Of a stretch of DNA of 34,657 bases, positions 15,943 to 24,028 are shown piece after piece. The position numbers and the translations under genes were made by a program. Under the pieces are notes generated by a model. It saw only the letters and a program-made list of their open reading frames with translations, had not been told where the DNA came from and made no database searches. The stretch covers positions 1 through 34,657 of the forward strand of contig JAVBRE010000199.1 in assembly GCA_031548325.1 (NCBI GenBank), given 5' to 3'. Source of the stretch: FLUQ01 sp031548325 (GTDB lineage: Bacteria > Desulfobacterota > Desulfovibrionia > Desulfovibrionales > Desulfovibrionaceae). Within the stretch, counting starts at the first letter, position 1; every line of letters begins with the position of its first letter.

Positions 15943-17478
15943 ATGAAACACCAAAAAGTTTTAGAAGAATTTGAACAAAAGAAGCAAAAGGCGTTGGGCA
16001 TGGGGGGGCCGGAGAAATTAGCCAAACGGGCCGCGCAAGGATTTATGAACGCCAGGGAACGGTTGGATTACCTTTTGGACTCTGGCACATTTCTGGAGTC
16101 TGGGCTATTTGGCGCTTCCGTTCGACCCGAGATGCGCGAAAAGAGCCCCTGCGACGGGAAAATAGCCGGTTATGGAAAAATTGACGGCCGTGAAGTGGCT
16201 TTGGTTTCCAATGACTTTACTGTCCTTGGAGCTTCCAGCAGCACCACGAATATGAAGAAAATGAGGCATGTGAAGAAAGTTGCCGCGGAACGAGGAATTC
16301 CTTTGATCCTTTTGGGGGAATCAACAGGAGCCCGCATGCCGGACAGAATGGGGGCGCTCGGAAGAGCCAGCATGGGACAGGACCCGCTGGAATACCGCAG
16401 AATGCGCGAAAGTCCATGGGTATCTGCTTTGTTGGGAGATTGTTACGGATCGTCGACCTGGTATACATGCCTTTCGGATTTTGTGGTTATGCGTAAAGGA
16501 GCGACCATGGCGGTCGCAAGCAGCAGAGTAACGTCCGTTGCCATCAGTCAACCGGTTGACCCGGAGGAACTTGGGGGCTGGAGGCTGCATACGGAGGAGA
16601 CAGGCCTGGTGGACGCGGCGGCAAATACAGACAAAGAAGCCCTTGAAATAATTAAAAAATACTTGAGCTACCTGCCCAGCCACGCTGAAGAAGCTCCCCC
16701 CGAATATCCTGTTCCAGAGGGGTCCGGCGCATTGGCCGATAAAATTCTGGATATTTTGCCCGAGCAGCGGAACGCTGTTTACGACGTTCGGGAAATCATA
16801 AAAATAATCGTCGATTTAGACAGCTTTTTCGAACTAAAAGCGCGATTCGGCAAATCAATTACCACCGGTTTTGCCCGTATGGACGGCAAGAGCGTCGGGA
16901 TCATCGCCAATAATCCCATGTTTCTGGCAGGATCAATCGATACGGACGCCATGCGCAAAGTGACGAGTTTTCTGGTCCAGTGCGATTCTTACAATATTCC
17001 TCTTGTTTTCCTGGTCGATCAACCCGGATTTTTGATCGGCATCGCCGGAGAGCGAGAGGGGGCACCCGGCAAAATTATGAATTGGATGAACGCCCTGGCG
17101 CTCGTCACTGTACCGAAAATAGTTGTCATGATGCGCAAGAATTATGGCCAGGCCTTTCTGAACATGGGGGGGGGGCAAAACTCCCATGAGGTGATTTTAT
17201 GGCCAACGGCGGAGCTCAGCTTTATGGACCCGACGGTAGGTGTCAGTGTTTTGCACAACATACGTAAAGAAGACGATCCCGAACGCTTTGAACAGCTTGT
17301 CAAAGAGATAAGCCGGTCTACCGGACCTTACGAACTGGCGGCTTTGTATGAAGGGCACGCAATCATCAATCCTGTAGAAACCCGGGATGTTCTCATCAAG
17401 ACTCTGGAAATTCACAGAAAGGGAAAAACCAAAGGGGTCGGTGAACATCTCTTACGCAATTGGCCTACCAGTTATTGA
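15943..17478 (+). CDS. Biotin-dependent acyl-CoA carboxyltransferase (MmdA/PccB-like)
   Basis: A 511-aa carboxyltransferase of the propionyl-CoA carboxylase beta / methylmalonyl-CoA decarboxylase alpha / 12S transcarboxylase family. It moves a carboxyl group between a biotin carrier and an acyl-CoA. The N-lobe has NARERLDYLLDSGTF and later GESTGARMPD. The C-lobe has FARMDGKSVGIIANNP, LVDQPGFLIG and the glycine-rich MGGGQNSHEV. The true start is the ATG at 15943 with AAAGGAG upstream; the TTG at 15925 is in that RBS. The biotin carrier gene follows 52 bases later. No biotin carboxylase gene is in the window, so it must work as a decarboxylase, a transcarboxylase, or with a carboxylase from elsewhere. 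Codons near 17166 form a G10 tract. GC is visibly lower than in the left half of the window. Confidence 0.88.
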   Translation: MKHQKVLEEFEQKKQKALGMGGPEKLAKRAAQGFMNARERLDYLLDSGTFLESGLFGASVRPEMREKSPCDGKIAGYGKIDGREVALVSNDFTVLGASSSTTNMKKMRHVKKVAAERGIPLILLGESTGARMPDRMGALGRASMGQDPLEYRRMRESPWVSALLGDCYGSSTWYTCLSDFVVMRKGATMAVASSRVTSVAISQPVDPEELGGWRLHTEETGLVDAAANTDKEALEIIKKYLSYLPSHAEEAPPEYPVPEGSGALADKILDILPEQRNAVYDVREIIKIIVDLDSFFELKARFGKSITTGFARMDGKSVGIIANNPMFLAGSIDTDAMRKVTSFLVQCDSYNIPLVFLVDQPGFLIGIAGEREGAPGKIMNWMNALALVTVPKIVVMMRKNYGQAFLNMGGGQNSHEVILWPTAELSFMDPTVGVSVLHNIRKEDDPERFEQLVKEISRSTGPYELAALYEGHAIINPVETRDVLIKTLEIHRKGKTKGVGEHLLRNWPTSY

Positions 17479-17530
17479 GAGGACAATACATAATTGACTA
17501 ACTTAAAATAGAATTAGCAACGAGGTGAGT

Positions 17531-17752
17531 ATGGCTCTTTTGAAAATGAAATCGGAGATTGCCGGATCAGTGTCGGAGGTCTTTGTGCAGATCGGCGATG
17601 CGATAAAAGAAGGCGATATCCTCATGGAAATTGAGTCGATGAAAATGCTTGTTCCCTTAATGTCGTCGGATGACGGAGTTGTCAAAGAGATTCTGGTCAA
17701 AAAAGGGGACAAGATGGATGCGGGAGATGTAGCGATCATTTTGGAGGGGTGA
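17531..17752 (+). CDS. Biotin carboxyl carrier protein (minimal biotinyl domain)
   Basis: A 73-aa single biotinyl domain. The biotin attachment motif reads ESMKM with Lys38 as the biotinylated residue, 35 residues from the C-terminus as in this family. The flanking beta-hairpin halves GDAIKEGDILMEIE and GDKMDAGDVAIILEG are intact. Unlike GcdC or OadA-linked carriers, it has no Ala/Pro-rich linker or second domain. GAGGTGA lies just before the ATG at 17531. It sits between the two carboxyltransferase genes (15943 and 20094) and can plausibly serve both. Confidence 0.9.
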   Translation: MALLKMKSEIAGSVSEVFVQIGDAIKEGDILMEIESMKMLVPLMSSDDGVVKEILVKKGDKMDAGDVAIILEG

Positions 17753-17817
17753 CGAAGCCCTGATCACTGGACAGACTGTAGCTGCCGTTTGGGATTTTGC
17801 AAGAAGGACGGTAATCA

Positions 17818-19989
17818 ATGGGCAAAGGGAATTTGAAAAAGACTCTGGACAAATTGTTTTATCCTGAATCGGTTGCAGTGGTAGGCGCGAGTCAGAATTC
17901 CTCCAGTCTTGCTTTCCGAAATCTGCGGTTGATAAAATCTTTTGGCTTCACCGGCAATTTATACGCGGTGAATCCGAGAGGAGAGGATTCCAGCGGCGTT
18001 GCCGGATATAAGTCCCTTTTGGATATTCCACAAAAAATCGATTTATGTATTATCGCGGTTCCGGCGCCGCAGGTCGTGGATGTCGTTGCCGATTGCGCGG
18101 AAAAAGGCATCAGTGTCGCCCAAATTTTAAGCAGTGGTTTCGGAGAGTCCGGTCGCGACGGACATCTTCTGGAACAGGCAGTGTTGCGGGCTGCCAAGAA
18201 ATCGACCCGCTTGGCCGGCCCGAACTGTATGGGAATTTATTCTGCCCCGGGCAAGCTGACTTTTGTGACCGGAGCGGACGAAAGGATAGGGAAAATTTCG
18301 ATCGCGTCGCAAAGCGGCGGTCTGGGCATTGAGATGCTGTCCACCGCCAAATCGCGTGGTCTGTGTTTGAACAAGCTCATTTCTATAGGTAATTGTCTGG
18401 ATCTGGACCCGGTGGATTTTCTGGAATACTTCGGGGAAGATCCGGATACGGATGTCATTGGATTCTACCTTGAAGGACTGCGCAGAGGCAGCGAATTTGC
18501 AAACGCTCTGCGCAAGGTGTGCCCTCAAAAACCGGTTGTCATTCTCAAAGGCGGCAGAACTGCCCTGGGTTCTCAGTCGGTGGCCTCTCATACCAATTCT
18601 TTGGCGGGGGAACAGGCGACCTGGCAAAGCGCCGTACGCCAGGCCGGAGGCATGCTCGTGGAAAGCGTGGAAGAGCTTCTGGCCACGCTGACCGCCCTTC
18701 AGACCTTTGTGCCGCGCCCGGTAAACGAGAATATCGCTTTTGTGGGCAATGGCGGGGGCAATACGGTTCTGGCGACGGATCTGCTGGTAGAACAAGGGTT
18801 GACTTTGGCCGCCCTGTCGCAGGAGTCACAGGAAAGGTTGTCCGCCATAAAGATGCCTTCCGGCTCGACGGTCGGCAACCCCACCGACACGCCGATCAAT
18901 GCCATCCACAAAAGCGGTGGAGAGGTGATAGGCCAACTGGTGAAAGGGCTGGCGCATTCACCGGAAGTGGGGGGCGTTATCCTCCATTTCAATCTTCTGC
19001 CTTTCATCAATTATGACAAGCCCCGTGATATTGCCAAGAGCCTGTCGCGAGCCATCTGCTCTATCGGGAAAAATGAAAAACCGGTTTATCTGGCCTTGTA
19101 CGGAAATCCTGATCCGGAAATTGAGGAAGTGCGGCGTATTCTTTTGGATTCCGCCTACCAGGCGGGATTTCCGTGCTTTCAATCTTTGGGCGAGGCGGTC
19201 AAGACCCTGACGCGCATATACAACTGGCAGCGGCAAAAGCCCGCCGGCACGCCGCTGAACTGCCCTCTTGCCGGCGCCGCGGTAAAAGAAGCCGGGCGCC
19301 TTCTGGATAGCGCGCGGAAGCGGGGGAACAAATGGCTGAGTCAAAAAGATGCTTTCCGCCTTTTGGAGCTATTCGAGATTCCCTGCGCAAAAGCGGTTTT
19401 TGCCGAAAGCGTGGAAGAAGCAGTAGAGGCGGCCTCCGCCATGGGGTACCCCGTTGTCATGAAGATCGAGTCCCCCGATGTCATCCACAAGACGGATGTG
19501 GGAGGCGTAAAAGTCGGATTAAATTGCAGAGAAAGCGTTATCTCGGCTTATGAGGACATCCTGGCTTCTGTCCGGCGGAAATGTCCGGAGGCCCGCATAG
19601 ACAGCATCCTTGTCCAAAAGATGACTGAGAAGCCGCTTCAGGAAATGATCTGCGGCCTGAAACAGGACGCTGTCTTTGGTCCGGTCGTCCTGCTCGGAGC
19701 CGGAGGGGTTTTTGTCGAAATCATGAAGGATGCATCGCTGAGAACATTGCCGCTCTATGCCGGTGAAGAAGAAAGCATGTGGCGCGAACTGAAAATAGCG
19801 CCACTGCTTACAGGCTATCGCGGCCGGGCGAAAGCAGACGTGAACGCTCTGGAGGATTTCGTCCGTAAAATATCGACTGTGGGTTTTCATATGCCGCAAA
19901 TAGCGGAGATGGATCTCAATCCGGTGATGGTCGGGAGCGAGACCCAAGGGGTCGAGGTGGTGGATTGCCGGATCGCTCTTAGGGACTGA
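17818..19989 (+). CDS. Acyl-CoA synthetase, ADP-forming, fused alpha-beta (AcdAB type)
   Basis: A 723-aa single-chain NDP-forming acyl-CoA synthetase: carboxylate + ATP + CoA = acyl-CoA + ADP + Pi. Residues 1-460 form the alpha part (CoA-binding PESVAVVGAS, AGPNCMGIYS, ASQSGGLGIEM). It holds the phosphohistidine segment ASHTNSLAG with His258, matching in place His257 of archaeal acetyl-CoA synthetase. Residues about 490-723 form the ATP-grasp beta part, with HKTDVGGVKVG (His557) and LGAGGVFVEI. It could either activate the imported acid or run backwards to make ATP from an acyl-CoA end product; context does not decide. The acyl substrate is unknown. It starts 65 bases after the biotin carrier gene, 105 bases before the gcdA-like gene. 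Confidence 0.88.
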   Translation: MGKGNLKKTLDKLFYPESVAVVGASQNSSSLAFRNLRLIKSFGFTGNLYAVNPRGEDSSGVAGYKSLLDIPQKIDLCIIAVPAPQVVDVVADCAEKGISVAQILSSGFGESGRDGHLLEQAVLRAAKKSTRLAGPNCMGIYSAPGKLTFVTGADERIGKISIASQSGGLGIEMLSTAKSRGLCLNKLISIGNCLDLDPVDFLEYFGEDPDTDVIGFYLEGLRRGSEFANALRKVCPQKPVVILKGGRTALGSQSVASHTNSLAGEQATWQSAVRQAGGMLVESVEELLATLTALQTFVPRPVNENIAFVGNGGGNTVLATDLLVEQGLTLAALSQESQERLSAIKMPSGSTVGNPTDTPINAIHKSGGEVIGQLVKGLAHSPEVGGVILHFNLLPFINYDKPRDIAKSLSRAICSIGKNEKPVYLALYGNPDPEIEEVRRILLDSAYQAGFPCFQSLGEAVKTLTRIYNWQRQKPAGTPLNCPLAGAAVKEAGRLLDSARKRGNKWLSQKDAFRLLELFEIPCAKAVFAESVEEAVEAASAMGYPVVMKIESPDVIHKTDVGGVKVGLNCRESVISAYEDILASVRRKCPEARIDSILVQKMTEKPLQEMICGLKQDAVFGPVVLLGAGGVFVEIMKDASLRTLPLYAGEEESMWRELKIAPLLTGYRGRAKADVNALEDFVRKISTVGFHMPQIAEMDLNPVMVGSETQGVEVVDCRIALRD

Positions 19990-20093
19990 AACCGGCAGAC
20001 GCAAACTCGCCCAGAAGAGACGACGGAAGCGCGTCTTGCAGAGGCCGGTGAAAACGATCCGTTGCTGATGATTTGAAAAGGAAGAGGTGCCGT

Positions 20094-21851
20094 ATGCTGA
20101 GAAAACAACTTCCGCTTGAACCGTACTTTAAAAATATGCCGCAGATAGGAAAAGCTCTTGGCGAATCCATGATAAAGCATTTTGCAGAGAATGCATCATT
20201 GATCAAACAGGAAGAACAGGCCTTGGCTGAAGCGGCGGATGCCGTGAAACAAGCCGGACTGCCTGCGGAGATGATTCGCCAAAAAGGGCAGATGACCGCT
20301 TATGATCGCCTGGAATATCTGGTGGATCCGGGAACATGGTGCCCTTTGCATACCCTGTACAATCCGCTTGCGAATGAAGAGGGCTGCACCGGCGTTATAG
20401 ACGGGCTGGGAAAAATCAGGGGAAAGTGGGCCGTTATAATCGCCTTCGACAATAAAATAATGGCCGGAGCCTGGATTGCCGGGCAAGCGGAGAACATCCT
20501 CAGGGTCACCGATTTGGCCAAAAGGCTGCATATCCCCTTGGTGTGGATTCTTAATTGCAGCGGCGTGAAACTGTCGGAGCAAGAAAAAGTATATGCGGAT
20601 CGTCGGGGCAACGGCGCGACCTTTTTCCGGCATGCCGAACTGAACATACTGGGCATACCCGTCCTGAACGCGATTTACGGAACCAACCCCGCCGGCGGCG
20701 GATATCACGGAATCAGCCCAACCGTCCTTCTGGCGCATAAAGATTCCAACATCGCCGTGGGAGGAGCCGGAATTGTCGGAGGCATGAATCCCAAAGGGCA
20801 TTTTGATCTGGAGGGGCTTCAGCAAATTATCGAAGCCACCAAAGCCTTTCGCGGAAAAGCCCCCGGCCGTGCGGAGATCCATTTCGACGAGACCGGTTAT
20901 TTCAGGGAAGTCCACGATACGGAAGAAAGTGTTCTGGATGGCATCAAACGCTATATGGACGGCATTCCGGCTTATGATCCCGCGTTTTTCCGTGTCGCTT
21001 CGCCGGCTTCGCCGCGGTATCCGGCGGAAGATCTGCACTATATCGTGCCTATTTCCCAGATGCGCCCGTATGATGTTTACCAGGTGCTGGCCCGGATCCT
21101 GGATGACAGCGAGTTCTCGGAATACCGCTCCGACTATGGTCCCGAGGTTTTTACGGGTATCGGCAAAATCGATGGTTTTCCGGTGGGTTTGATCGGCAAC
21201 AAACAGGGCATCATCCAGAATTATCCGGAGTACGCCCCGTCCGGATCCGTGGGGGTGGGCGGAAAGCATTACAGGCAAGGGCTGATCAAACAGAATGAAT
21301 TTGTAACTTTTTGCGGTCGGGACAACCTGCCTATTATTTGGATTCAGGACACGACGGGCATCGATGTGGGCGATGCGGCGGAAAAGGCGGAACTCTTGGG
21401 ACTGGGCCAAAGCCTCATTTATTCCATCGAAAAGACGGACGTGCCCATGCTTTGCCTCGTGCTGAGGAAAGGAACCGCAGCCGCCCATTATATTATGGGC
21501 GGACCGCAAGCCAATAATAACAACGCTTTTACGCTCGGAACCCCGCTCACGGAGATCTACGTTATGCACGGCGAAACGGCGGCCGTGGCCTCGTATGCAA
21601 GAAGATTGGTCAAAGAGCAGGATGCGGGCAATGATCTTGCGCCTGTCATGACCAAAATGAATGAGCTGGTGCAGGATTATGCTGCGAAATCCAAGCCGGT
21701 CTACTGTGCCAGGCAAGGTTTTGTGGATGAGATAGTTCTCCTGTCCGACTTGAGAAAATATTTTTCGGCCTTTGCTGGCGCTGCATATCAAAACCCCCGA
21801 TCCATTACCCCGGTTCATCAAATGATTCTTCCACGGAGCATACGAGGCTGA
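20094..21851 (+). CDS. gcdA: Glutaconyl-CoA decarboxylase alpha subunit-like carboxyltransferase
   Basis: A 585-aa protein that closely resembles, as I recall it, the alpha subunit of Acidaminococcus glutaconyl-CoA decarboxylase (about 587 aa) along its whole length. Shared segments include YFKNMPQIGK, VWILNCSGVKLSEQEKVY, YGTNPAGGGYHGISPTV, GGAGIVGGMNPKGH, IIWIQDTTGIDVGD, AEKAELLGLGQSLIYSI, RKGTAAAHYIMGGPQ and the C-terminal HQMILPR. GcdA transfers the carboxyl group of glutaconyl-CoA to biotin, leaving crotonyl-CoA. The membrane beta subunit that completes the sodium pump is not in the window. The ATG at 20094 has AGAGG six bases upstream. Downstream hydratase and dehydrogenase genes could process a crotonyl-CoA product, which supports the call. 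Confidence 0.9.
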   Translation: MLRKQLPLEPYFKNMPQIGKALGESMIKHFAENASLIKQEEQALAEAADAVKQAGLPAEMIRQKGQMTAYDRLEYLVDPGTWCPLHTLYNPLANEEGCTGVIDGLGKIRGKWAVIIAFDNKIMAGAWIAGQAENILRVTDLAKRLHIPLVWILNCSGVKLSEQEKVYADRRGNGATFFRHAELNILGIPVLNAIYGTNPAGGGYHGISPTVLLAHKDSNIAVGGAGIVGGMNPKGHFDLEGLQQIIEATKAFRGKAPGRAEIHFDETGYFREVHDTEESVLDGIKRYMDGIPAYDPAFFRVASPASPRYPAEDLHYIVPISQMRPYDVYQVLARILDDSEFSEYRSDYGPEVFTGIGKIDGFPVGLIGNKQGIIQNYPEYAPSGSVGVGGKHYRQGLIKQNEFVTFCGRDNLPIIWIQDTTGIDVGDAAEKAELLGLGQSLIYSIEKTDVPMLCLVLRKGTAAAHYIMGGPQANNNNAFTLGTPLTEIYVMHGETAAVASYARRLVKEQDAGNDLAPVMTKMNELVQDYAAKSKPVYCARQGFVDEIVLLSDLRKYFSAFAGAAYQNPRSITPVHQMILPRSIRG

Positions 21852-21930
21852 AAAGAATTTTTGGAATTTTTTGGTAAGTGGAATTGGCGCAATCAGATAC
21901 GTATCTTGTCGAATTTAATGGAGAAAAACT

Positions 21931-22893
21931 ATGAGAGTATATTTTTCCATTCTGACGGCCACCGTGGCGCTTTTTTTCTCCTTGGGGTCAGCCCAGGCCG
22001 CCTATCCTGAAAAACCCATACAGTTTCTTATCGGCTGGGCCGCGGGGGGCGGCACCGATACCGGCGCGCGCATGCTGTGCAGCACTGCTGAACAGTTTAT
22101 GAAGCAGCCTTTTGTTATTCAGAACGTTCTCGGCGGATCAGGCGCCAAAGCTTATATGGCCATCGCGGCGGCCAAGCCCGACGGGTACACGATCGGCTGT
22201 ACCACCAGCACCATTGCCGTGCTCAAACCCATGGGTACTATCCCTTACGATCATGAAGAATTTGAGCCCATCATCGCTTTCAACCAGGATCCGATCATGG
22301 TTTGGGTCAATGCCGAAGCGCCCTGGAAAACGCTCAAGGAATTTGTGGAATATGCCAAAACCAAACCCGGGATAGCCTCAACCGCCGCCTCCAACCCAGG
22401 TTCCATCACCCGTTTTCAGATGATGGCTCTTGAAAACGCGTCCGGCGCCGAATTTCGCGTCCTGTCGGATAAGGGCGGCAGCAGCGGCGGGGTGGTCACT
22501 TTGGCCGGCGGGCATGTGGATTCCGCCTTTGCCGCGCCCCTGGAGGGGTACGCCATGTGGAAGGCGGGCAAGGTGCGCGCGCTGGGTGTCGGCGCGGACC
22601 AGCGCCTGCCTACCTATCCCGATGTCCCCACCTTCAAGGAAGCCGGCTACAATGTCGCGCTCAGCAGCACCCGCATGATAATCGCCCCCAAGGGCACGCC
22701 CAAAGAGGTTATCGACTACCTGTACGGCGTATTCAAAAAAGCGGTGGAAGATCCCGGCTATCAAACAAAACTCAAAAACAGCGGCACCGACAGCTTCATT
22801 TACTGGGCCCCCAAACGCTGCCGAGAAGAGATGATCAAGGAACGGGCGGAATTTGAAATAATACTGAAAAAGGCCGGTTTGTTCAAACGCTAG
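21931..22893 (+). CDS. Tripartite tricarboxylate transporter substrate-binding protein (TctC), copy 1
   Basis: A 320-aa periplasmic binding protein of the TTT (Bug) family. A Sec signal peptide is visible (ILTATVALFFSLGSAQA, cleavage after about residue 23). The mature part begins YPEKPIQFLIGWAAGGGTD, followed by the family motifs AAAKPDGYTIG, STAASNPGSITRF and YPDVPTFKEAGY. It delivers a carboxylate to TctAB. It is a paralogue of the next gene; the two align over their full length without gaps worth noting. GGAG precedes the ATG. Substrates of the family vary widely, so the ligand cannot be named. Confidence 0.92.
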   Translation: MRVYFSILTATVALFFSLGSAQAAYPEKPIQFLIGWAAGGGTDTGARMLCSTAEQFMKQPFVIQNVLGGSGAKAYMAIAAAKPDGYTIGCTTSTIAVLKPMGTIPYDHEEFEPIIAFNQDPIMVWVNAEAPWKTLKEFVEYAKTKPGIASTAASNPGSITRFQMMALENASGAEFRVLSDKGGSSGGVVTLAGGHVDSAFAAPLEGYAMWKAGKVRALGVGADQRLPTYPDVPTFKEAGYNVALSSTRMIIAPKGTPKEVIDYLYGVFKKAVEDPGYQTKLKNSGTDSFIYWAPKRCREEMIKERAEFEIILKKAGLFKR

Positions 22894-22911
22894 AGCAAAG
22901 CTGAATTGCTC
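22893..22911 (+). repeat. Short hairpin between the two tctC genes
   Basis: GAGCAA (22893-22898) pairs with TTGCTC (22906-22911), starting in the stop codon of the first tctC. The same GAGCA...TGCTC ends occur in the longer inverted repeat at 25531-25678. No T-run follows, so it is more likely an RNA processing or stability element than a terminator. Confidence 0.4.
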
Positions 22912-22938
22912 AAACCAGAACAAAAGAGGGGACCGCAT

Positions 22939-23910
22939 ATGTTTCCGAAAGCTATTCTTTCCCGTGTTATCGCCGTCTGCATCGCGCTGTTTTTTATCCC
23001 GACCGGGGCAAGCGCCGCTTTTCCCGAAAAACCGATCCAGTTTCTGATCGGCTGGCAAGCCGGGAACGGCACCGATTTGGCGGCTCGAGCCGTGTGCACC
23101 TTTGCCGAAAAGCATCTGCCGCACCCCATTGTGCCCTCCAATCTGGCCGGCGGCTCCGGCGGCAAGGCATACACAGCCATCGCCGCAGCCAAGCCCGACG
23201 GCTACACTCTGGGCAACACCACCAGTTCCATAGCTGTTCTCAAAACCATGGGCCTGGTGAATGTGGGGGCCGAGGATGTGCAGCCCGTCATTGCTTTCAG
23301 TGAAGATCCCACAGGCGTGTGGGTGCACTACGACGCGCCGTGGAAGACTCTGGCGGAGTTTGTCGCCCACGCCAAGGCCAATCCGGGCACGGTCAAGGTA
23401 GCTTCCTCCACCCCCGGCTCCATCACCCGGTTTCAGGTAATGGCTCTGGAGCAGGCGGCCGGTATCGAATTTCGGGTGCTTTCAATCGACAACGCGCCGG
23501 GCATGATCGCTGCGGCCGGTGGGCATGTGGACGCCGCTTTTGGCACGCCTCCCACAGGTGCCTCGTTATATCAGAGCAAAAAAATCAGACCCTTGGGATT
23601 TACCTCCCCGAAACGTCTTTCCTATATGTCGGAAGTGCCCACCTTTGCGGAGCAGGGCTTTGATGTGGTCATTACCACCGTCCGCATGGTCATCGGCCCG
23701 AAAGCCATGCCCAAAGAGCTGGTCGACAGCTTGTACCAAATCTTCAAAAAGGCCACGGACGACCCCGCGTTTCGCAAGACTATGGAAAATATGGGCATCA
23801 GCTGGTTGGACTGGGATCCCGCCACCTGCCGCGCCTATATGGAAAAGGAGACCGCCATGTATGCCGACTTGATCAAAAAATCCGGGTTGGCCAAGACCGG
23901 AAGCAAGTGA
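22939..23910 (+). CDS. Tripartite tricarboxylate transporter substrate-binding protein (TctC), copy 2
   Basis: A 323-aa paralogue of the preceding gene with its own signal peptide (VIAVCIALFFIPTGASA). It shares FPEKPIQFLIGW, AAAKPDGYTLG, STPGSITRFQVMALE and the GGHVDAAF motif. Ligand-loop segments differ: WQAGNGTDLAAR against WAAGGGTDTGAR, and the region after GIEFRVLS. This suggests a different or extended substrate range after an old duplication. The ATG at 22939 with GAGGGG upstream is preferred to the start at 22906, which falls in the intergenic hairpin. Confidence 0.92.
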   Translation: MFPKAILSRVIAVCIALFFIPTGASAAFPEKPIQFLIGWQAGNGTDLAARAVCTFAEKHLPHPIVPSNLAGGSGGKAYTAIAAAKPDGYTLGNTTSSIAVLKTMGLVNVGAEDVQPVIAFSEDPTGVWVHYDAPWKTLAEFVAHAKANPGTVKVASSTPGSITRFQVMALEQAAGIEFRVLSIDNAPGMIAAAGGHVDAAFGTPPTGASLYQSKKIRPLGFTSPKRLSYMSEVPTFAEQGFDVVITTVRMVIGPKAMPKELVDSLYQIFKKATDDPAFRKTMENMGISWLDWDPATCRAYMEKETAMYADLIKKSGLAKTGSK

Positions 23911-24028
23911 CCTTCAATACGGATTCGGCGGAATCCCTCGGGACGGAGCTTGGCTGATGGTCGGCCTATTGCGCGGCGCACAGGCTCCTGAACCGGTATC
24001 GGCGCAATAATCATAGCGCGGAGTTTCT

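Noticed and set aside
21931..23910. Tandem tctC genes as an assembly or duplication artefact
   Set aside because: The two proteins differ at many positions, including signal peptides and ligand loops, so they are old paralogues.
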